This document shows positions 7,076 through 14,473 of a DNA stretch of 64,000 bases, one piece after another. The translations under genes and the position numbers were made by a program. The number at the start of each line of letters is the position of its first letter. Positions within the stretch are counted from its first letter, which is position 1. The notes below the pieces were generated by a model. That model saw only the letters and a list, made by a program, of their open reading frames with translations. It was not told the origin of the DNA and did not search any database. Location: positions 1 through 64,000 of the forward strand of contig SVAP01000001.1 in NCBI GenBank assembly GCA_015059335.1, read 5' to 3'. The stretch is from Bacillota bacterium (lineage in GTDB: Bacteria > Bacillota_I > Bacilli_A > RF39 > UBA660).

Positions 7076-7929
7076 AAAGAGATTTTAATGAATGGTTAAG
7101 TAAATTTAAAACAAGTATATCAGATTATACTTATTATGTTGATTTTGAAAAAATATATAAAAATGTTGATAAAGTAAAAGTGGAATTAAATATTTTAAAT
7201 TCATTAATTGGTAGTCAAAACATTGAAGAAGAATTTCAAAATATATTAATTAAATATCCAGAAACTTTGGAATGTATTCCATTATTATTAGCAGTTCGTT
7301 CTCGTGAGATATTTATTAAAGATCAAATGAATGAATATTTATTTAAATTTGATAAAATGATTTATTCCATAGAAGATTACATAAGATTTATGAGAGAATC
7401 AGGATTATTTGATTTGTTACAAAATCATATTATAAATAACCTTTATGATTATGTTTTAGGAATAGAGGTTGGATTAGATTCTAATGGTAGAAAAAATCGT
7501 GGTGGACATCTAATGGAAAATCTTGTTGAAGAATATATCGAAAAAGCAGGATATAAAAAAGATATTAGCTACTTCAAAGAAATGTATTTATCTGATATTG
7601 AGAAAAAATGGAATTTAGATTTATCTGCTATGTCTGGCAATAATGTATCTACAAAAAGATTTGATTTTGTTATTAAAACAGATAATCAAGTATATGTAAT
7701 AGAAACTAATTTTTATTCAAGTGGTGGTTCAAAGTTAAATGAAACTGCTAGAAGCTATAAGATGTTAGCTGAAGAATCTAAAAAAGTAAATGGTGTAACA
7801 TTTATATGGTTTACTGATGGAATAGGATGGTTAAGTGCCAGAAAAAATCTAGAAGAAACATTCAATGAGATGGAAACTATTTATAACATAGTAGACTTAG
7901 AAAATGGAATTATTAATAATTTAAAATAA
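7072..7929 (+). CDS. dpnB: Type II restriction endonuclease DpnII (GATC)
   Basis: Cuts unmethylated GATC. The 285-aa length and order M-M-R match pneumococcal DpnII and MboI-type systems. Family blocks are visible: an N-terminal helical region (FNEWLSKFKTSISDYTYY), KYPETLECIPLLLAVRSREI, GGHLMENLVEEYI, and the presumed nuclease centre KRFDFVIKTDNQVYVIETNFYSSGGSKLNE with the Asp and Glu-x-Asn arrangement. The start codon overlaps the dpnA stop (ATGA), which would hold nuclease production behind methylase translation. A bidirectional terminator follows directly. Confidence 0.93.
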   Translation: MKRDFNEWLSKFKTSISDYTYYVDFEKIYKNVDKVKVELNILNSLIGSQNIEEEFQNILIKYPETLECIPLLLAVRSREIFIKDQMNEYLFKFDKMIYSIEDYIRFMRESGLFDLLQNHIINNLYDYVLGIEVGLDSNGRKNRGGHLMENLVEEYIEKAGYKKDISYFKEMYLSDIEKKWNLDLSAMSGNNVSTKRFDFVIKTDNQVYVIETNFYSSGGSKLNETARSYKMLAEESKKVNGVTFIWFTDGIGWLSARKNLEETFNEMETIYNIVDLENGIINNLK

Positions 7930-7932
7930 AAC

Positions 7933-7954
7933 AAACTACCTTAATTGGTAGTTT
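7933..7954. terminator. Bidirectional terminator between dpnB and the leftward orphan
   Basis: AAACTACC (7933-7940) pairs with GGTAGTTT (7947-7954) around TTAATT. T/A-rich sequence on both sides lets it serve both converging genes. Confidence 0.75.
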
Positions 7955-8166
7955 TAATTTTCCGGATCTTTTTTATAACTTTTAGCGTTTAAATAATTAA
8001 CAAATTCTTCTTCAATTCTATGTCTAAATTTCATTAACACTTGTAAGTGTCTTGGATTTTTAGCAGATATAACAAGTTCAATATTTTTAATAACAAAGAA
8101 CCCATGATAATCCCCGTGTCTACTAATACATTCAATTCTATTTTTAGGTTTAAAAATATACTTCAT
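7954..8166 (-). CDS. Small element protein, unknown
   Basis: A 70-aa basic protein starting MKYIFKPKNRIECISRHG, containing FVIKNIELVISAKNPRHLQVLMKFRHR and ending KKDPEN. AGGAGG lies seven bases before ATG, which supports it as a real gene. It is the last gene inside the right repeat and runs leftward. Its 5-prime region shares TATTAATCACTCTT with the gene ending at 4940. No family recognised; roles such as antirepressor or packaging interference are only possibilities by analogy with satellites. Confidence 0.7.
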   Translation of the reverse strand: MKYIFKPKNRIECISRHGDYHGFFVIKNIELVISAKNPRHLQVLMKFRHRIEEEFVNYLNAKSYKKDPEN

Positions 8167-8189
8167 AACAACCTCCTAATAAGTTGTGT

Positions 8190-8203
8190 TATTAATCACT
8201 CTT
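8190..8203 (-). promoter_or_regulatory. Shared 14-bp motif, copy 2
   Basis: Second exact copy of TATTAATCACTCTT (the other at 5287-5300), 24 bases upstream of the start at 8166. On the minus strand TTGACT lies about 20 bases upstream of TAATAA, resembling a promoter with a long spacer. Confidence 0.5.
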
Positions 8204-8297
8204 TATTGGAAAAAAGTCAAGTTTGCTAGATATTATCAATAAAAAATGGTATAATGAAATTGCAATAAAGGATAAAAGATGTGGAAAAAATGACGTT

Positions 8298-8318
8298 TTA
8301 GATCCACTTTTAGATCCA
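8298..8318. repeat. attR candidate (right 21-bp direct repeat)
   Basis: Exact copy of 524-544, again two TTAGATCCA units separated by CTT. It marks the right boundary of the element; beyond it lie a decayed SEC-C tail and a strong terminator that look like host DNA. Confidence 0.75.
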
Positions 8319-8401
8319 CAAACAGAGGATTTAAGAGGTAAAATAAGAAAATATAAAGTGCCAAAGAGCCCATAAATAAAGGGTTTTAGGAAAATTAGGG
8401 T

Positions 8402-8471
8402 GTTAAAATAGGCACTCTTATGTGTTCCATGTGGCAGTGGTAAGAAATATAAACAATGCTGTGTAAAATAA
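8402..8471 (+). pseudogene. Decayed SEC-C zinc-motif tail (SecA-like remnant)
   Basis: One frame reads LCVPCGSGKKYKQCCVK then stop (8418-8471), the hallmark C-P-C-G-S-G-K-K-Y-K-x-C-C motif that ends SecA and other SEC-C proteins. The preceding frame reads V-K-I-G (8402-8413), which matches the residues normally just before it, but it is shifted by one base, and a TAG lies in the SEC-C frame. No upstream coding body is present. Because secA directly precedes prfB in many Bacillota, and prfB lies 4 kb downstream, this may be the leftover of secA, though other SEC-C proteins are possible. Confidence 0.55.
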
Positions 8472-8476
8472 CTTAT

Positions 8477-8511
8477 AAAAAGATACATTAATTTTACTGA
8501 TGTATCTTTTT
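8477..8511 (+). terminator. Terminator after the SEC-C remnant
   Basis: AAAAAGATACAT (8477-8488) pairs perfectly over 12 bp with ATGTATCTTTTT (8500-8511). The rest of the 8167-8553 gap holds only the repeat, the shared motif and the SEC-C remnant. Confidence 0.8.
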
Positions 8512-8553
8512 GCTTTTATATGTGTGATATAATTAATATATTGAGGTGATAAA

Positions 8554-9075
8554 ATGATATATATTGTTAGACATGGTCAAACTGATTATAACAAAAATGG
8601 TAGATATGCGGGAAGAATTGATGTTCCGTTAAATGATATTGGAAGAGATCAAGCAAAAATAGTAAAAGAAAAATTAAAAGATATAAAATTTGATAAAATC
8701 TTTTGTTCTCCTCTTGTTAGAGCATATGAAACCGCTCAAATTATAAGTGATAATAATATTATTAAAGATGATAGAATAATCGAGAGAAGTAATGGAGATT
8801 TAGAGGGTAAATTAAAAACAGAAATAAATGAAAACATAGATTTTAATGATCCAGAGGAGCAAAGATTCAATATAGAATCTATTATTGATTTTAGAAAAAG
8901 AATAAAAGATTTTTTTGATGAAATTACAACTTTATATAAAGATAAGAATGTACTGGTCGTAACTCATGCGGGAGTGGGTATTTATTCAAGGTGTTATTTT
9001 GAAGGAGAACCACTTGATAAAGATTTCAGAAAATACAAAATAAAGAATTGTGAAATAATAAAATATGATAATTAA
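8554..9075 (+). CDS. Histidine phosphatase family protein (phosphoglycerate mutase-like)
   Basis: A 173-aa single-domain enzyme of the branch-2 histidine phosphatase superfamily. The phosphohistidine motif is IVRHGQTDYN at residues 4-13, the second Arg/Glu region is FDKIFCSPLVRAYETAQ, and the second catalytic His lies in LVVTHAGVGIYSR. This group includes CobC-like and broad phosphatases; the substrate cannot be assigned. A TATAAT at 8528-8533 and GAGGTG before ATG make it a separate transcription unit ending at the 9124 hairpin. Confidence 0.88.
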   Translation: MIYIVRHGQTDYNKNGRYAGRIDVPLNDIGRDQAKIVKEKLKDIKFDKIFCSPLVRAYETAQIISDNNIIKDDRIIERSNGDLEGKLKTEINENIDFNDPEEQRFNIESIIDFRKRIKDFFDEITTLYKDKNVLVVTHAGVGIYSRCYFEGEPLDKDFRKYKIKNCEIIKYDN

Positions 9076-9123
9076 AAATTATAACTATAATAAGTAGGTA
9101 GTTAAATATACAATTTATAAAAC

Positions 9124-9150
9124 AAAGTCTATTACATTGTAATAGACTTT
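9124..9150. terminator. Terminator after histidine phosphatase
   Basis: AAAGTCTATTACA (9124-9136) and TGTAATAGACTTT (9138-9150) form a 13-bp perfect palindrome, followed by TAATTTTA. Confidence 0.75.
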
Positions 9151-9166
9151 TAATTTTAAATAAACT

Positions 9167-9244
9167 TAAAATAACAAACGTTATTTTATTGTTGACATAT
9201 ATTATGTGTTGTGGTAATATATTAAATAACAAATGTTATTTAAT
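9167..9244 (+). promoter_or_regulatory. Promoter with two TetR-type operators
   Basis: TTGACA (9192-9197) and TAATAT (9215-9220) with a 17-base spacer form the promoter. It is straddled by two palindromes with the same core: TAAAATAAC-AAAC-GTTATTTTA (9167-9188) upstream and ATTAAATAAC-AAAT-GTTATTTAAT (9221-9244) over the start region. The downstream TetR-family protein is the obvious ligand, giving autorepression. Confidence 0.8.
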
Positions 9245-9259
9245 GCTAAGGGAGGAAAT

Positions 9260-9805
9260 ATGCCTAGAAAAGAGAAGTTTTCAAAAGAAGATTTAATAAA
9301 AGGAGGAGTTGACTTTGTAAGAAAGAACGGAATTGAACAGTTAAATGCACGAAATTTAGCAGAATTTATTGGGTGTTCAACCCAACCAATATTTAGAAAC
9401 TATACAAATATTGAAGAATATAAAAATGATTTAAAAAAAGCACTGCACGAAAATTACAAACAATTTATACATGAAAATACTGATAAAAATAATTATTGTA
9501 TATCTGTTTGTTATGCATATGCACTATATGCTAAAACTGAACCCAACATATTTAAAGCATTATTTATAACATCATTAGCTGGTTCTAGAACAATTAATGA
9601 GGTTATTAATAGTCCATGGAATATAGAAACTATAAGTCATGTAATAAACAGTTATAACACAAGTAAGGAAAAAGCCGAAAAAATATATAGAGATATACGT
9701 TTTTATACTCATGGTATCGCAACACAAATATCATGTAATAGTATTATATTGAACGAAGAAGAATTATATAGTTTAATAGAAGATATGTTAAAAAAATTAT
9801 TATAG
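9260..9805 (+). CDS. TetR-family transcriptional repressor
   Basis: A 181-aa regulator with an N-terminal TetR DNA-binding domain (FSKEDLIKGGVDFVRKNGIEQLNARNLAEFIGCSTQPIFRNYTN, residues 6-55) and a helical ligand domain. The start at 9260 is chosen because GGGAGG lies five bases upstream; ATG 9233 lies inside the operator. Two matching palindromes around its promoter indicate autoregulation. The acetyltransferase gene begins 15 bases after its stop and is probably co-transcribed. The ligand is unknown; such pairs often govern small-molecule resistance. Confidence 0.9.
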   Translation: MPRKEKFSKEDLIKGGVDFVRKNGIEQLNARNLAEFIGCSTQPIFRNYTNIEEYKNDLKKALHENYKQFIHENTDKNNYCISVCYAYALYAKTEPNIFKALFITSLAGSRTINEVINSPWNIETISHVINSYNTSKEKAEKIYRDIRFYTHGIATQISCNSIILNEEELYSLIEDMLKKLL

Positions 9806-9820
9806 AAATGGAGTGTTATT

Positions 9821-10327
9821 ATGACTTTAAAAGATTTAGAAAAGAAAAATGAAAATATTAATCTTGATAATTATATTGAATTTAGGGAATATGTTAAATT
9901 ACATATGGAACATCCAGAATGGCTTGGTGATTTTACTAAAGAAGATTTAGAAACAATGATTAAAACTAATTCTAAGATTTGGATATATTATTTAAATCAA
10001 GAAGAAGTATGTTCTATGATGTTAATACCTGCTACTAAAGAAGCATTAGAAAAATTTGACATAAATTTGGATTATAATGATGTAGTAGATTATGGACCTA
10101 TGATGGTGAACCCAAAGTTTGTTGGACATGGGCTACAATATCAAATGTTACAAGAAATAGATAAGTATAGTATAAAACATAATTATAAATATGCAGTAGG
10201 AACAATTCATCCGGATAATATATATTCAATAAGAAATCTATTAAAAGATGAATTTGAATTAGTAAATTATAAAGAATTTAAACGAGGACCAAGAAATATA
10301 TATATGAAAAAACTAACTAGAAATTAG
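9821..10327 (+). CDS. GNAT-family N-acetyltransferase
   Basis: A 168-aa acetyl-CoA-dependent acetyltransferase candidate. The core reads VVDYGPMMVNPKFVGHGLQYQMLQEI: the beta-4 strand, then the acetyl-CoA pyrophosphate loop V-G-H-G-L-Q-Y-Q in place of the usual R/Q-x-x-G-x-G/A, followed by the helix. A later strand, YKYAVGTIHPDNIYSIRNL, matches GNAT motif B (the N-x-x-S-x-x-x segment). It is probably controlled by the TetR protein just upstream. Substrate is not predictable. Confidence 0.82.
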   Translation: MTLKDLEKKNENINLDNYIEFREYVKLHMEHPEWLGDFTKEDLETMIKTNSKIWIYYLNQEEVCSMMLIPATKEALEKFDINLDYNDVVDYGPMMVNPKFVGHGLQYQMLQEIDKYSIKHNYKYAVGTIHPDNIYSIRNLLKDEFELVNYKEFKRGPRNIYMKKLTRN

Positions 10328-10354
10328 ATTTTATAATACCTAAAATCTAATTTC
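10320..10354 (+). terminator. Terminator of the TetR-GNAT unit
   Basis: GAAATTAGATTTTA (10320-10333) pairs over 14 bp with TAAAATCTAATTTC (10341-10354), followed by TTTATTTTA. It overlaps the stop codon. Confidence 0.85.
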
Positions 10355-10454
10355 TTTATTTTATCATTAAAACCAATTGTTACCGTCAAAAATAAAATGT
10401 TTGATAAAAAAACAGTTTCGTGATAGAATACTCTCAAACAAAAAGAGGGATATT

Positions 10455-12314
10455 ATGTCAAAAGTAGATTTTAGTAAGAAAATGTCAACTATTATAGAGA
10501 ATAAAATTGATGCATTAGAAAACTTAAATTATAATGAGTTTTTGAAAAAAGATGATTATTTTGAATTAGCGCTATGTCTAGCTTATTTAACTTTATCAAA
10601 AGAAAAAATAATTGATAAAGAACTTAAAAATCCTAGAAGATTAGATAGATTAAAAAAACATGTTCCTACAATAGATATTGATGCACTATTTAGTCAAGGA
10701 TTTTCTGATAAAATGCCTATAATTTCCAACTCAAAAGAGGATAATAATTTATGGATTTTAGATAATATAAGAGACTCAATTATGCATGAAATGCTTGAAA
10801 TTGATGAAATTAAAAAATGTTTAGTTATTAAGAATGACTATTATGATAGAGATTTGGAATGTGAAATACCTTTTTCATGGATTGTTGATTATGCAAAATA
10901 TGATATATTGGGCAAAAAAATATCTAACAAATACACATTTAAAGGTTTTTATTACAATAAAAACAAGAAAAACTATTCATATTTAAATACAAAAAAAGAA
11001 ATATTAAACACTATTTTATATAGTGTGAATATTACTGGAAACAAATTCAATATAAAAAAAATTGAAAAAAGAATAGCAGAAATATTTAAAGAATGTAGTT
11101 TAAATAATATAGATGAAAAAATCATAAAAAAATATAAAAATCAAATCAATATTAATAAAAAACATTATAATGAAAAATATTTAATATCGTTTTATTATGC
11201 GGCTGATACAGTTAAAAATAAAATAAGTCAAGAATTTCCAGATATAACATTAGATATTTATATTAACGAAAGAAAAAATAATTTAATAAATCAAGCATCT
11301 AGAAAATTAGCTAATTATTATACAAGTTATGATTTACTATGTAGCGGATTAAATGAATTAATAAAACCAAAGGGAATTATACTTTTAAATTATTTAACTT
11401 CTATTATAGAAAATTTAGGTAGTGGTGTAAAAGATATAAATACTACTACTAAAGAGAAAATGTGTTTAATTAATTCAATTTTAACTAATGAAAAAAAACA
11501 ATATAGTTCTTTAAATGATATTTATAATGAATTTTATAGGACATTAAATATATTAAGAATGATATGTATAAATACTTATGGCATATGTACGTTAGTAATT
11601 AATAATAGTCATTTATATAAAAAATATTATGAAAAAAGTAATAATGATATATTAGAATCATGCACAATTGCATATACAAATCAAGATTATTTAGAAAACG
11701 CAAAAAAACGAAAAAAAATAATTTTAGATATATTGGAACAAGAAATAAAATTATTTGAAAAACAAACACAATTAAATAAATGTACTAATATAAAAGGCGC
11801 AGTTAGTTTAAAAATATGTATCAATTCAATTTTAAATAATAAAAATCTATTAGAACAACAATTGTGTGATTTAGAAAAAAATATAAATTTTGTGCCATAT
11901 ATTAATTATAACAATTACAATTCAGAAAGAATTAATGAAATATCTTCTACAATAAACAATTACTTCAATCATTTTTTTAAATGTCAAACAGTAAAAGGAA
12001 AGAAAAAAGTAAAAAAAGTAATTAGCAAAATACTGGATATAAAAATAGAAGAAGAAACAAAATATATATATAGATATTGTAATAATTCAAATGAAGTTAT
12101 TGAAATTATAAGAAACTGTTTATCACATATAGGGAGAATAAATATTATACAAGATGATTACAACGAAGCAAAAGTAATATTTAATGATTATGATAATAAT
12201 CATATTCATTCAGGAACTGTTGTTATGCCGTATAAACAATTTATAAAAGTATTAAATTATCCATTATCAAAAACTGATGAAAACAAAAATTTAAAAACAT
12301 TAACAATTAAATAA
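10455..12314 (+). CDS. Large orphan protein with two HEPN-like R-x4-H motifs
   Basis: A 619-aa soluble, helical, lysine- and asparagine-rich protein with no recognised full-length family. Two segments stand out: NIRDSIMHEM (Arg106...His111) followed by ECEIPFSWIVDY, and IIRNCLSHIGRI (Arg553...His558) followed by a HSGTVVMPYKQFIKVL block. Both look like the R-x4-6-H catalytic motif of HEPN ribonuclease domains together with the strand/helix that follows in many of them. The start at 10455 follows AGAGGGA. It is a single-gene unit bounded by terminators, next to the mobile element, in the usual secA-prfB interval. A toxin or antiviral RNase role is inference. Confidence 0.75.
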   Translation: MSKVDFSKKMSTIIENKIDALENLNYNEFLKKDDYFELALCLAYLTLSKEKIIDKELKNPRRLDRLKKHVPTIDIDALFSQGFSDKMPIISNSKEDNNLWILDNIRDSIMHEMLEIDEIKKCLVIKNDYYDRDLECEIPFSWIVDYAKYDILGKKISNKYTFKGFYYNKNKKNYSYLNTKKEILNTILYSVNITGNKFNIKKIEKRIAEIFKECSLNNIDEKIIKKYKNQININKKHYNEKYLISFYYAADTVKNKISQEFPDITLDIYINERKNNLINQASRKLANYYTSYDLLCSGLNELIKPKGIILLNYLTSIIENLGSGVKDINTTTKEKMCLINSILTNEKKQYSSLNDIYNEFYRTLNILRMICINTYGICTLVINNSHLYKKYYEKSNNDILESCTIAYTNQDYLENAKKRKKIILDILEQEIKLFEKQTQLNKCTNIKGAVSLKICINSILNNKNLLEQQLCDLEKNINFVPYINYNNYNSERINEISSTINNYFNHFFKCQTVKGKKKVKKVISKILDIKIEEETKYIYRYCNNSNEVIEIIRNCLSHIGRINIIQDDYNEAKVIFNDYDNNHIHSGTVVMPYKQFIKVLNYPLSKTDENKNLKTLTIK

Positions 12315-12324
12315 TTATAAACGT

Positions 12325-12359
12325 AAACAAAGAAATAGTTGTGTTATATTTCTTTGTTT
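12325..12359 (+). terminator. Terminator of the HEPN-like gene
   Basis: AAACAAAGAAAT (12325-12336) pairs with ATTTCTTTGTTT (12348-12359) over 12 bp and ends in a T run. Confidence 0.85.
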
Positions 12360-12422
12360 TGTTGTTTTTAAAAAAGTAATAATATGGTATAATTTATATA
12401 GAAAAAATTAAGGAGAATCGTT

Positions 12423-13515
12423 ATGGATACAAAAGAACAAAAAAATATTTTGAATTTTTACAAGGAAAAAGTTTTAGAACTTTGGAGGTCGCTTTGAAGC
12501 AGATAAAAAACTAAAGGAAATTGAAGAGTTAGAGAAAGAAACTTTAAAGCCAAATTTTTGGAATGATACAAAGTATAGCGAAGAAGTAATATCAAAAATT
12601 AATCAAGTGAAATCAAAAGTAAATAATATTAAAGAATTAAAAGAAAAAATCGATAATAATTTGGATATAATTGATTTAGTTGATGATAATGAAATGTTGG
12701 AATTAATTGATAATGATATTTTAGAAATTAAAAAATTATATGAAACTGTAGAACTAGAATTATTACTAAACGGACCATATGATTCAAACAATTGCATATT
12801 GGAAATTCATTCAGGAGCTGGGGGTACAGAAAGTTGTGATTGGGCTAATATGCTTTATAGAATGTATCAAAGATATGCAGAGCAAAATAATTATAAAACT
12901 GAAGTTATTGATTTAGTTGATGGTGATGAAGCAGGAATTAAAAGTGTATATTTTTTAATCAAAGGTGAAAATGCATATGGATATCTAAAAAGTGAGAAAG
13001 GCGTTCATAGATTAGTTAGAATATCTCCGTTTGACTCTAACAGTAGAAGACATACATCATTTGCATCTGTAGAAGTAACTCCGGAAATAAATAATGATAT
13101 TGAAATTGAAATTAAAGAAAGTGATTTAAAAGTTGATGTGTATAGAAGTAGTGGTGCTGGTGGACAACATGTTAATACAACAGATTCTGCAGTTCGTATA
13201 ACACATATTCCTACTAAAATAGTAGTAACATGTCAAAATGAAAGAAGTCAAATTAAAAATAGAGAAACAGCTATGAAAGTTCTAAAAAGTAAATTAGCAT
13301 TGTTAGAATTAGAAAAACAAGAATCTGAACTTAGTAAAATTAAAGGAGTTCAAATGGCCAATGAATTTGGTTCACAAATAAGAAGTTATGTAATGCATCC
13401 ATATTCAATGGTTAAAGATCATAGAACAAATACAGAAACTAGTAATGTTAGTAAAGTACTAGATGGTGATTTAGAAATGTTTATTAATTCATATTTAAAA
13501 ATGGAGGTAAAATAA
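12423..13515 (+). CDS. prfB: Peptide chain release factor 2, with programmed +1 frameshift
   Basis: Releases peptides at UGA and UAA stops. The gene is in two frames: codons 1-24 from ATG 12423 end in CTT-TGA at 12492-12497; skipping T12495 continues the reading frame from GAA 12496 to TAA 13515, giving 363 residues, the normal length. The stop-recognition tripeptide S-P-F is in ISPFDSNSRRH and the catalytic G-G-Q in SGAGGQHVNT. GGAGG at 12484-12488 is the internal Shine-Dalgarno-like stimulator. A TATAAT at 12388-12393 lies upstream. It overlaps the next gene by one base (TAATG). Confidence 0.96.
12484..12498 (+). promoter_or_regulatory. RF2 autoregulatory frameshift site
   Basis: GGAGG, a three-base spacer (TCG), then the slippery CTT-TGA. 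Scarce RF2 lets the ribosome slip +1 from CUU to UUU and make full-length RF2. The base after TGA is A rather than the usual C. Confidence 0.93.
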
Positions 13516-14402
13516 TGTTTTTATTTAAAAAGAAAAACACTGAAAATATATTAAAATTAATTTATCAAAAATCTAAATTCAAAAGATATTCACAATTTTT
13601 AATTGGTGTATTAATTGTTGCAGCAGCTTTTAACATTTTAATATTACCGTTAAATATAATATATGGAATAAGTGGTGTAGGTGTAATATTTAAATATATT
13701 TTCGGTACAGATCCATCATTAGTTATCTTTATAGGATCTGTTCTATTATTAATTCTTAGTTTTATATTACTTGGAGTTGAAGATACTAAACATACTATAT
13801 TAGGTTCGTTGTTGTACCCAATATTTGTAAAGTTAACTGAACCCCTAATTCAGTTTGTTGAATTAGGTAATCCAGACCCATTAATTTTAACAATATTTGG
13901 GGCGTTAATAACAGGATTTGGATTAGGACTTATTTTTAAAGCAGGATTTACTACTGGTGGTACTGACATATTAAATGCAATCGTTTCTAAATATTTTAAA
14001 ATGTCATTAGGAAATGCAATGTTTCTAACAGATGGAGCAATTATTTTATGTGGTGGATTTGTTTTTGGATGGGAAACAGTAATGTACTCATTAATCGCAT
14101 TATATATAATTAGTATTTTGACAGATAAAGTAGTACTTGGTATCTCACAAAGCAAAGCATTTTATATAGTAACATCAGAACCAGAAAACGTTAAAGACTT
14201 TATATTAACAAATATTAGTCATGGTGTTACAGTAATAGATGCTAGAGGAGGATACACAAATGACAAACAAAAGATGTTACTTTGTGTTGTACCAACTAAT
14301 GCATACTTTAAACTAAAAGAAGGAATTCATTATATTGATGAAAGTGCATTCTTTGTTGTTACAGATGCATATGAAACATCAGGTGGAAGTGTAAATGATT
14401 AG
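13515..14402 (+). CDS. YitT-family membrane protein (DUF161 + DUF2179)
   Basis: A 295-aa integral membrane protein with about five to six hydrophobic segments (from SQFLIGVLIVAAAFNILILPL to MYSLIALYIISILTDKVVLGISQ) and a soluble C-terminal DUF2179 domain (about 215-295, HGVTVIDARGGYTNDKQKMLLCVVP). The family is widespread in Bacillota; transport is suspected but the substrate is not established. Its start codon overlaps the prfB stop, so it is co-translated with RF2. A paralogue lies at 59359-60258. A terminator follows. Confidence 0.9.
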   Translation: MFLFKKKNTENILKLIYQKSKFKRYSQFLIGVLIVAAAFNILILPLNIIYGISGVGVIFKYIFGTDPSLVIFIGSVLLLILSFILLGVEDTKHTILGSLLYPIFVKLTEPLIQFVELGNPDPLILTIFGALITGFGLGLIFKAGFTTGGTDILNAIVSKYFKMSLGNAMFLTDGAIILCGGFVFGWETVMYSLIALYIISILTDKVVLGISQSKAFYIVTSEPENVKDFILTNISHGVTVIDARGGYTNDKQKMLLCVVPTNAYFKLKEGIHYIDESAFFVVTDAYETSGGSVND

Positions 14403-14430
14403 AAATAGACAATTTTTGTCTATTTTTTTT
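14403..14430 (+). terminator. Terminator of prfB-yitT unit
   Basis: AAATAGACA (14403-14411) pairs with TGTCTATTT (14417-14425), followed by TTTTT. Confidence 0.85.
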
Positions 14431-14473
14431 ATATATAATCGTGATATAATAATGAGTAGTTGGTGATGTAGTA

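Larger units (their letters stand above)
524..8318. mobile_element. 7.8-kb integrated element with DpnII restriction-modification cargo
   Basis: Identical 21-bp direct repeats at 524-544 and 8298-8318 bracket a tyrosine integrase at the left edge, divergent repressor/Cro genes, a replication initiator, an HNH nuclease, small orphans and dpnM-dpnA-dpnB. No portal, capsid, tail, terminase or relaxase gene is visible. The layout (integrase facing out, repressor pair, replication module, cargo at the far end) matches phage-inducible islands or small prophage remnants. Boundaries are inferred from the repeats; calling it a satellite is inference. Confidence 0.75.

Noticed and set aside
8281..8373. 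Short frame reading through attR (CGKNDVLDPLLDPQTED...) as a host gene interrupted by the island
   Set aside because: The matching frame left of attL hits a stop at 500-502 and no continuing gene is found, so an interrupted gene at attB is not supported.
12607..13515. Release factor 2 as a 302-aa protein starting at 12607
   Set aside because: The frame continues upstream to the CTT-TGA slip site and joins the 24-codon leader, giving the normal 363-residue RF2, so a start at 12607 would be truncated.
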